A stretch of 64,000 nucleotides of DNA from the NCBI GenBank assembly GCA_020137815.1, contig CM035357.1, forward strand, positions 248,001 to 312,000. Reading direction: 5' to 3'. The notes under the pieces are model-generated. The model had not been told where the DNA came from. It saw only the letters and a program-made list of their open reading frames with translations, and searched no databases. Below are positions 57,821 to 64,000 of this stretch, one piece after another. Source of the DNA: Hormiphora californensis. Its lineage: Eukaryota > Ctenophora > Tentaculata > Cydippida > Pleurobrachiidae. A program made the position numbers and the translations under genes. The stretch's first letter is position 1, and every line of letters begins with the position of its first letter.

Positions 57821-57904
57821 ATGCCTCCTCCCCCCGGACCCCCACCTCCTCCTCCACCTCCACCTCCAGGTGGACCCCCTTGTCCATGCTGCATCATCCT
57901 ATAA
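57821..57904 (+). CDS. CaaX miniprotein 2: polyproline, ends CPCCIIL (27 aa)
   Basis: ATG 57821 to TAA 57902-57904. The peptide is Met, a run of Pro with three Gly, then CPCCIIL. C-I-I-L is a textbook geranylgeranyltransferase-I box, with Cys at -5 and -7 as palmitoylation candidates. At 27 residues it falls below usual gene-calling limits. Support comes from the shared tail and from a near-identical duplicate 417 bp downstream. Polyproline this close to the membrane could bind profilin, SH3 or EVH1 domains; that is inference. Confidence 0.7.
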   Translation: MPPPPGPPPPPPPPPPGGPPCPCCIIL

Positions 57905-58237
57905 TTACCCCTACATAAGAATAATTGCATTATGTATTCATAATGCGGTGTTTCCCTGCCCCAGATGGGTGTAAAATTGATGACTAAGCTTCAAAACTGG
58001 ATTTTCCGATGAATTTTGCATTCTAAGAGCAATTTTTGGCTGATATGATGTTAGTTGCTATGGTTTCTTTTGAAACTTTTACTTCCACTCCTCACGACCA
58101 CACTTTCTTTCTTACTCCTTCATTAACTTATTTTCTGATTTATAAAACGATTTTGTTTCAATACATACCCGAACAAAACCCCAAACTCTATGAAACCCCT
58201 CAGCTCCATAATATATATTTTAGCTAGACAAGTTACC

Positions 58238-58321
58238 ATGCCTCCTCCCCCCGGACCCCCACCTCCTCCTCCACCTCCACCTCCAGGTGGACCCCCTTGT
58301 CCATGCTGCATCATCCTATAA
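58238..58321 (+). CDS. CaaX miniprotein 3: duplicate of miniprotein 2 (27 aa)
   Basis: Identical in protein to 57821-57904. It lies in a recent direct duplication in which about 268 bp (57648-57915 and 58065-58332) match almost base for base, including 175 bp of 5' flanking sequence. So each copy carries its own upstream region. Confidence 0.7.
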   Translation: MPPPPGPPPPPPPPPPGGPPCPCCIIL

Positions 58322-58723
58322 TTACCCCTACATGGATATGAAATCTCAATGATATGGACTCAACATGGACTTGATATGGACTCAATGATATGGACTCAAT
58401 GATATGATCGGAGATCGCCAGAAACTACGTGGCTGAACCCTTAACCCTGATTGTTATAAGGAAGACTCAAAGCATGACCAAAGCCCAAAATATTCTTTTT
58501 ACTCTTTCTTATCTTTTTAACCACAACTCTTACAATTAATCTTATCTTCCTTTCTTATCTAATTATTTTTAGTGTAATTTTGATTCAAATAAAAAAGTTT
58601 TAATAAATCAACTGTTTTACTCAACTATTTTACTCCATTCCGTCACCTGTTATTACAATATTAACCCCTAATGCCTTTTAAACCTTACCCACAGCTAACC
58701 AGTAACCAGAGTTTTTAGCGATC

Positions 58724-58948
58724 ATGGAACATCATCATCCTGAAGGTGGACCTGGTGGCCCCTACGGACCTAGACCTGGTGGTCCTTATGGTCCTGATCC
58801 CTATGGTGCCCCTCCGCCTGGCCCGTATCATGCTCCTCCTCCTCCCCCTCATCATTATAGTCCTTTTGGCCCTCCACCCCCACCACCTCCCCCACCACCC
58901 CACCACCATGGACCTCCTGGACCGTGCTGCTGTTGCCTTATCCTATAA
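58724..58948 (+). CDS. CaaX miniprotein 4: Pro/Gly/His-rich, ends CCCCLIL (74 aa)
   Basis: Single exon, ATG 58724 to TAA. The N-terminus has MEHHHPEGGPGGPYGPRPGG repeats, then His/Pro-rich and poly-Pro stretches, then GPCCCCLIL. The box C-L-I-L fits GGTase-I, with three further Cys before it. AATAAA signals at about 58587 and 58602 just upstream probably end the transcript of miniprotein 3. Confidence 0.75.
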   Translation: MEHHHPEGGPGGPYGPRPGGPYGPDPYGAPPPGPYHAPPPPPHHYSPFGPPPPPPPPPPHHHGPPGPCCCCLIL

Positions 58949-59584
58949 TATGGAGGATGTAGAGCCATTGACAGACGCTCCTGTGCAAGTTGAAAGAGTG
59001 TCAGACTACTGCTCAACAGCAGGGAGGCAGGTCTTTATCGATTCATCGATTTATCTGGTTGGTGAATGGGACCATCAACTGTTTTATAATCCGAGCCAAG
59101 ACCCATGCCAAGATGCTTGGCTCATCAAACCCCTATTGAAAACAAACAAACAGTCTCTGTAAATATGTGTATAATGTGTATGTAATTTATGTGTATGTAA
59201 TTTATTTCTTCTTATTAATTTTCATATAATTATTCAGTAATCATTTCAAATTATATAACTTAGAAAAGCATTTTTCCGATTTTGTTTTGGTCAAAATAAA
59301 TTTTCAAACAAGCTACATTTTCACACAATGCATATTTTCATTGCACATTTTTACAACCAACCGAAATAACTCCAACAAACAAGAACAAAACGACCACGAC
59401 ATTATGTTATAGTGGGTATCCGGTATTACTACATAGATGCTATACCAGTTCAATATTGAATCGATTTGCTGCCACTTGAAACCCTAATGCCATCCACACA
59501 CTTTCAGTACCCAACCCCAGACGTATTCAAGAATCAATTGCTATTTAGCCCACTAAAACCCCACCCCACCCATCCACTCAACTA
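58949..59584. other. Gap between miniprotein 4 and the start-edge array
   Basis: AT-rich sequence without a supported exon. A frame from 58746 to 59162 is a shadow of miniprotein 4 extended by chance. Confidence 0.4.
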
Positions 59585-60837
59585 CCCTCTCAATAGCTAT
59601 ATAAAATGCCTCCACCCCACACCATCCCACTACCCCACCCCACCTACACCAACCCCTCCACCCCACCCCAAACCACCCCACCCACTCAACTATCCACCCT
59701 CTCAATAGCTATATAAAAGATGCCTCCCACCCCACCCCACCTCCACCCTACCCGACCACCACTGACCCCGCCCCACCCCCACTCAACAACACACCCTCTC
59801 AATACCTATATAAAATGCCTCCCACCCCACCCACTCAACAACCCACCTCCACCCACCCCTCCACCCAAAGCCCGCCCCTCCACCCCACCCCACCCCTCCA
59901 CCCCCTCCACCCCACCCCATCACACTCAACTATATCCACCCTCTCAATAGCTATATAAAATGCCTCCACCCCACCCCACCCCACCCACCCACTCAACTAC
60001 CCACCCTCTCAATAGCTATATAAAATGCCTCCACCCCACCCCACCCCACCACCCCAAACCCACCCCACCAACCCAACCCCACCACCCCACCCCACCCCAC
60101 CCCACCCCACCCCACCCCACCCCACCCCACCCACCCCACCCTCACTCAACTACCCTCTCAATAGGTATATAAGATGCCTCCACCCCCACCCCACCCCCAC
60201 CCTCACTCAACTATATCCACCCTCTCAATAGCTATATAAGATGCCTCCACCCCACCCCACCCCAAACCACCCCACCCACTCAACTATCCACCCTCTCAAT
60301 AGCTATATAAAAGATGCCTCCCACCCCACCCCACCTCCACCCTACCCACCCACCACTGACCCCGCCCCACCCCCACTCAACAACACACCCTCTCAATAGC
60401 TATATAAAATGCCTCCCACCCCACCCACTCAACAACCCACCTCCACCCACCCCTCCACCCAAAGCCCGCCCCTCCACCCCACCCCACCCCTCCACCCCAC
60501 CCACCCCACCCCATCACACTCAACTATATCCACCCTCTCAATAGCTATATAAAATGCCTCCACCCCACCCCACCCCACCCACCCACTCAACTACCCACCC
60601 TCTCAATAGCTATATAAAATGCCTCCACCCCACCCCCACCCCACCCCACCCTCACTCAACTATATCCACCCTCTCAATAGCTATATAAGATGCCTCCACC
60701 CCACCCACTCCACCCCACCCCACCCTCACTCAACTATATCCACCCTCTCAATAGCTATATAAGATGCCTCCACCCCACCCACTCCACCCCACCCCACCCT
60801 CAATCAACTATATACACCTTCTCAATAGCTATATAAA
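59585..60837 (+). repeat. CCACCCCAC array with 13 copies of the miniprotein-5 start edge
   Basis: Units of 67-145 bp each contain CTCTCAATAGCTATATAA(A/G)ATGCCTCC followed by CCACC-rich filler. The 14th occurrence (60838) is the real start of miniprotein 5. Each unit thus carries a possible acceptor (CAATAG), a TATATAA motif and an ATG-Pro-Pro. ORFs within it are Pro/His/Thr-rich and lack the CaaX tail, so they are not called as genes. Confidence 0.85.
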
Positions 60838-61658
60838 ATGCCTCCCGGTGGTGGACATGGTGGTGGTCACGGTCACGGACACGGACACGGCGGACCTGGT
60901 GGACCCCGAGAGGGACCTTGTAAGTGTAATCAGCAATTCTAAGCTCAGAATAGAAAAATTAGAGTTAGATGATCGTAATTATGATAGTTGATAGTAGCCT
61001 TGTTACATGAAAGAAGCTGTCAGATACTATTTATTGCTAGGAAGAAGCACTGTTTGGACGAGCTCCGAAAGTTCTATCGAGCCCTGCCTTTGATTGCCAT
61101 AGCAACTGCATTGGTTACCATAGAAACTGCATTGGTTACCATGCCGACCTTGTCCCGTAGTTGGTGGTTACCACTGCACTCCTGAGACCTGTCCGTGTGC
61201 AATCTGTAAGTAGCTCTCATTTGAAGCTCATCTCTCATATAATAATTACACGATATATTCGATGAAATTTGGATCGGTGAACGGTCTATTCCATAATCCT
61301 GGAACGGTCATTGCTCTTTCAAACCCCTTGCTCTGTTTATTTCTCTTTCAGCGGTCAATCTTTTCAGGTTGCTGTTGTGTGATACTATAAACACACTGGA
61401 ATTCCGTTATATTCCATACACATGACCAGTAACTTAAAGTAAGCATCAATTAGTTTCAATTCGGTCCAATGGGGTTTCAAACTGAATCGCACTGTTTTCC
61501 TGGAATCAGCACATTTCATTTAATTGCTGAATTTGCTATAAATAATCGCTATATAGTGGTGTAAACTCTAGGTACACGTCTTTACACCTCTTCACTCATA
61601 CAAAGTACTATGACAATCTCCATCCTTCCCAGGTGGATGTTGCTGTATTATCTTGTAA
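60838..61658 (+). CDS. CaaX miniprotein 5: Gly/His-rich, two alternative CaaL last exons
   Basis: First exon 60838-60919: MPPGGGHGGGHGHGHGHGG, then PGGPREGP, ending with T|GTAAGT in phase 1. Two downstream exons complete the split Cys codon: 61368-61390 (TTTTCAG|GT) gives CCCCVIL-stop (34 aa total), and 61633-61658 (TTCCCAG|GT) gives CGCCCIIL-stop (35 aa). Both yield CaaL boxes. If the intron is retained, reading continues to KCNQQF-stop without a lipid tail, so splicing could switch membrane anchoring on or off. The His-rich body might bind metal; this is inference. Confidence 0.7.
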
Positions 61659-62165
61659 AGACCTGAACACGTCATCTTATACCTGACGATCATTGTATAT
61701 ACATGATTCACTCGTGCAGTGGAGGATTTAACAGAGAACAAAAGACAATGAATGTTGTTGTTTATTAACTCATTTTTAGATCGTTTGGAGCCCTTTGATA
61801 AACTTTTGTTTTACTGTTCGATTTAGATATGACCCCACAACTTCCCTAATTGCCCTAGCGAATTTCCTTATCAACAAACCGCTATCTTCCCAACCGGTCT
61901 CTAAAACCCGGCCCCTTCTGATAATGTAATGAACTGTCCCTACATTTCAATCCACCCTAATGAGCTACCATTTCTAACACAAAACCTTCTGTTCAATTAT
62001 ACTAACACCTCTAACACCACCACCACACACTGTTATTTAGTCTCTAACATCTCTAACACCACCTCTTCTGCCATATAGCATCCTATCTATCCAACCCTAC
62101 TAACACAACTCTAACACATAATATCTAACACCACCTCTTCTGTCTAGCATCCTATCTATCTAAAC
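61659..62165. other. Gap between miniproteins 5 and 6
   Basis: Contains a loose repeat of CTAACACCACCTCTTCTG (about 62050 and 62122) just upstream of miniprotein 6. No exon is supported. Confidence 0.4.
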
Positions 62166-62679
62166 ATGCCACCAGCTGGACGAGGAGGAGAGGGTGGAGG
62201 CCGAGGAGGAGGCGGCGGTGGAGGTGAGTTAGCTGACAAAACCGATCTTTTATCAGAACCCACCAAAGATTCAGAGTTGCCTTCTACCAAACCACCACCA
62301 GCATCATCACCCATGCCACTTATGTCAGGGGAAAATGATCCTCGACCCCAGCACCCCTCATGTCACCCTCCTGACCAGTCTCACAAGCTTTTTACAAGAC
62401 ATAATGCAGGTAGCTGTTTATTATAGACAGCTACCCCCTGTTTGCACCCGACCCTGTTCCACACTCAGTCACCCCTGCCTATAGTTTGTACCCGATTCCC
62501 TTGTGGGTTCAAACTAGACAACACTGTTACCCCTGCACTCCTCTAAGACACTCATCATTAGAAGTTCGTTGTCATAAAACCACGCGATCTCACTTTTGTA
62601 GTAAACCCTTCCGCTAAATCATGAATTTCTTTCAGGTCACGGCCACGAAGAGGAGAAGGGATGCTGTATCATCTTGTAG
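62166..62679 (+). CDS. CaaX miniprotein 6: Gly-rich, ends GCCIIL (33 aa)
   Basis: Exon 1 62166-62223 encodes MPPAGRGGEGGGRGGGGGG and ends in phase 1 at G|GTGAGT. Exon 2 62636-62679 (TTTCAG|GT) encodes HGHEEEKGCCIIL-stop. Intron retention gives an 86-residue unlipidated reading. AATAAA at 62949-62954 is a plausible poly(A) signal. Confidence 0.72.
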
Positions 62680-63199
62680 ATCCAATCAAGTGATTCAATC
62701 GAATCCTCTGGTGATCATTCAATCGGATCGAGAATCTGTGTGGCTTACACCGCTCTGTGAGGATTCGGAACACGTCCGATGTGAACACAAAGATTGAATT
62801 CGGAGTGAAACAAGGCAATTTTAGAAGTACTGTAGAGTGACATGGACACTTCATTGCTCTGGTGTGATGTTTTGATGTTTTGATATTTTTGTTTTTCGTA
62901 AGATTATATTTTGTTTCAATCATCCTTTGAAATTCCCCGAAACTCCCCAATAAACCATCTGAATGTCCACTGAGTGTTGAGCCTTCTTTCTCTCGTCCAG
63001 ATCCAGCTCCCAATTTTCACTGCCAAGCCTTCTGTCCCCACCTCAATCCTGAGCTATTCAGAAGCTTGTTATAACCCAATCAATCCCAAAGCAATGTATA
63101 ACTCAACTTCTCTTTTCCAAGTCTTCCAGCTCCCATAACCGACCCAATCTTAAGCTATTGTATAGCTAATTTAACCATCACTCTCTCATGTTTAGCATA

Positions 63200-63490
63200 A
63201 TGCCAGGCGCCAGTAAAGAAGGGAGTAAGGCGGGTGATAAGGGTGGGGAACCCAAACCTGCTGGCGGATCACCCAAACCTGAACCAGGTAACATGATTCG
63301 ATTTTGTTAATTTCCCTCAGCCAGAAGCTGGGTAAGAAAGCATGTTTTTGGTAGTAATTACATTGAATTTAATCAATGCTTTCATTTCCTCTTTGAATTA
63401 GAATTGTTAGATGCTAGCCCTCTTTTCGTTGCAGGTGCCCCGGGAGGACAAGAGGAACCCGCTGAACAAGGATGTTGTATCCTCCTCTAG
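63200..63490 (+). CDS. CaaX miniprotein 7: Lys/Glu/Gly/Pro-rich, ends GCCILL (47 aa)
   Basis: Exon 1 63200-63287 encodes MPGASKEGSKAGDKGGEPKP and GGSPKPEP, ending phase 1 at CCAG|GTAACA. Exon 2 63435-63490 (GTTGCAG|GT) encodes APGGQEEPAEQGCCILL-stop. C-I-L-L is a GGTase-I-type box. Same intron phase and position relative to the tail as miniproteins 5 and 6. Confidence 0.72.
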
Positions 63491-63923
63491 ATATCTTCTA
63501 GATTGTTCTATAATCTTCTAGATCCGTCTAGAATCATCTAGATCTCCTCTAGATCCTTCCGTCTTTTATATTTCCCATCCTGAGTCCTGTTTTCTTGGAA
63601 CTGGGGTGGGTGGTACAGCCCCGGTACAGCCACCGTGGTTGTACATCACATGTAGAAAATATCTTCCTCTGATCCCAAAAGAGATAAAACACAACTATCC
63701 ATTGAGATTACTACTCGCATGAAACAGCTGGACTGATGTCAGAACTGTAGATATTTTGTTTCTTTGTTTGTTGTCAGTGTTTTCAGAGTACAGCAGAGTT
63801 TATTATGATGAAGCATGAATATATTAGGGCTTAGGCTCTGTTTTCAATTTTTTGACCACAGCAGAATTCGAGTTATTTTTTTTACGAAAAACATCCTTTC
63901 TTTCTTTGAAACACATTTTCAAA

Positions 63924-64000
63924 ATGCCTTTCACAGGTCCAGCGAAAGCACCGTCTCCGAAGGCCGAGGAAGCCCCTCCTCCTCCACCTCCCCCTCCTGA
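63924..64000 (+). CDS. CaaX miniprotein 8 (partial at window edge)
   Basis: From ATG 63924 the frame reads MPFTGPAKAPSPKAEEAPPP and runs into poly-Pro at the window end. The Met-Pro start, composition and position fit the family, but the tail lies outside. Alternatively TTTCACAG|GTCC at 63937 is an acceptor and this is an internal exon. Confidence 0.45.
   Translation, partial: MPFTGPAKAPSPKAEEAPPPPPPPP

Larger units (their letters stand above)
57648..58332. repeat. Direct duplication of about 268 bp carrying miniproteins 2 and 3
   Basis: Copies 57648-57915 and 58065-58332 start at TTCTTTTGAAACTTTTACTT and end at ATTACCCCTACAT. The intervening 150 bp is unique. Confidence 0.85.

Noticed and set aside
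59466-60800. Series of 65-80 codon Pro/His/Thr ORFs starting MPP
   Set aside because: They lie in the CCACC array, change with unit length, and none ends in the CaaX box of the neighbouring genes. Kept as a repeat.

Overview
This is nuclear DNA of an animal. It carries a multi-exon opsin, SLC6-type neurotransmitter:sodium-symporter genes, GT-AG introns, Penelope-like and LINE retroelement pieces, TA-flanked MITEs and long intronic satellites. Nothing is bacterial. An invertebrate, quite possibly a non-bilaterian such as a ctenophore or cnidarian, would fit, but no marker settles the phylum. Exon models below were built by hand from splice sites and frame continuity. The opsin (8 exons) and the SLC6 gene (32 coding exons) both close in frame from end to end.

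Layout. 1-5821 (+): C-terminal part of a large helical-repeat protein, possibly focadhesin-like, with a frameshifted stretch and a 1.35 kb foldback element in an intron. 5822-10037: intergenic, with a MITE and a second foldback element. 10038-23578 (+): a 335-residue opsin that keeps the retinal lysine and the counterion glutamates but has lost most other class-A landmarks; its introns hold a (TTTG)n array, a LINE fragment and two head-to-head Penelope-like copies. 25392-51019 (-): a gene for two complete SLC6 domains fused in one polypeptide of about 1440 residues, with two alternative exons and very long intronic satellites. 52808-56253 (+): a four-TM protein with three alternative terminal exons. 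57022-64000 (+): a cluster of tiny low-complexity proteins (27-142 residues) that all end in a Cys-Cys-aliphatic-aliphatic-Leu/Ile box, predicted to be geranylgeranylated and palmitoylated.

Two things stand out as possibly undescribed. First, the CaaL miniprotein cluster: unrelated Pro-, Gly-, His-, Gln- or Glu-rich bodies share only a dual-lipidation tail, in several genes supplied by its own phase-1 exon. Second, most intronic tandem repeats here are amplified exon edges. The 31-bp satellite (about 175 copies) is the acceptor plus the start of an SLC6 exon, the 50-bp satellite (about 68 copies) is the end plus donor of another, and a dozen more exon edges are repeated 2-14 times, nearly all around an AG|GT core. 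The fused double-SLC6 protein and the stripped-down opsin are strong secondary findings.
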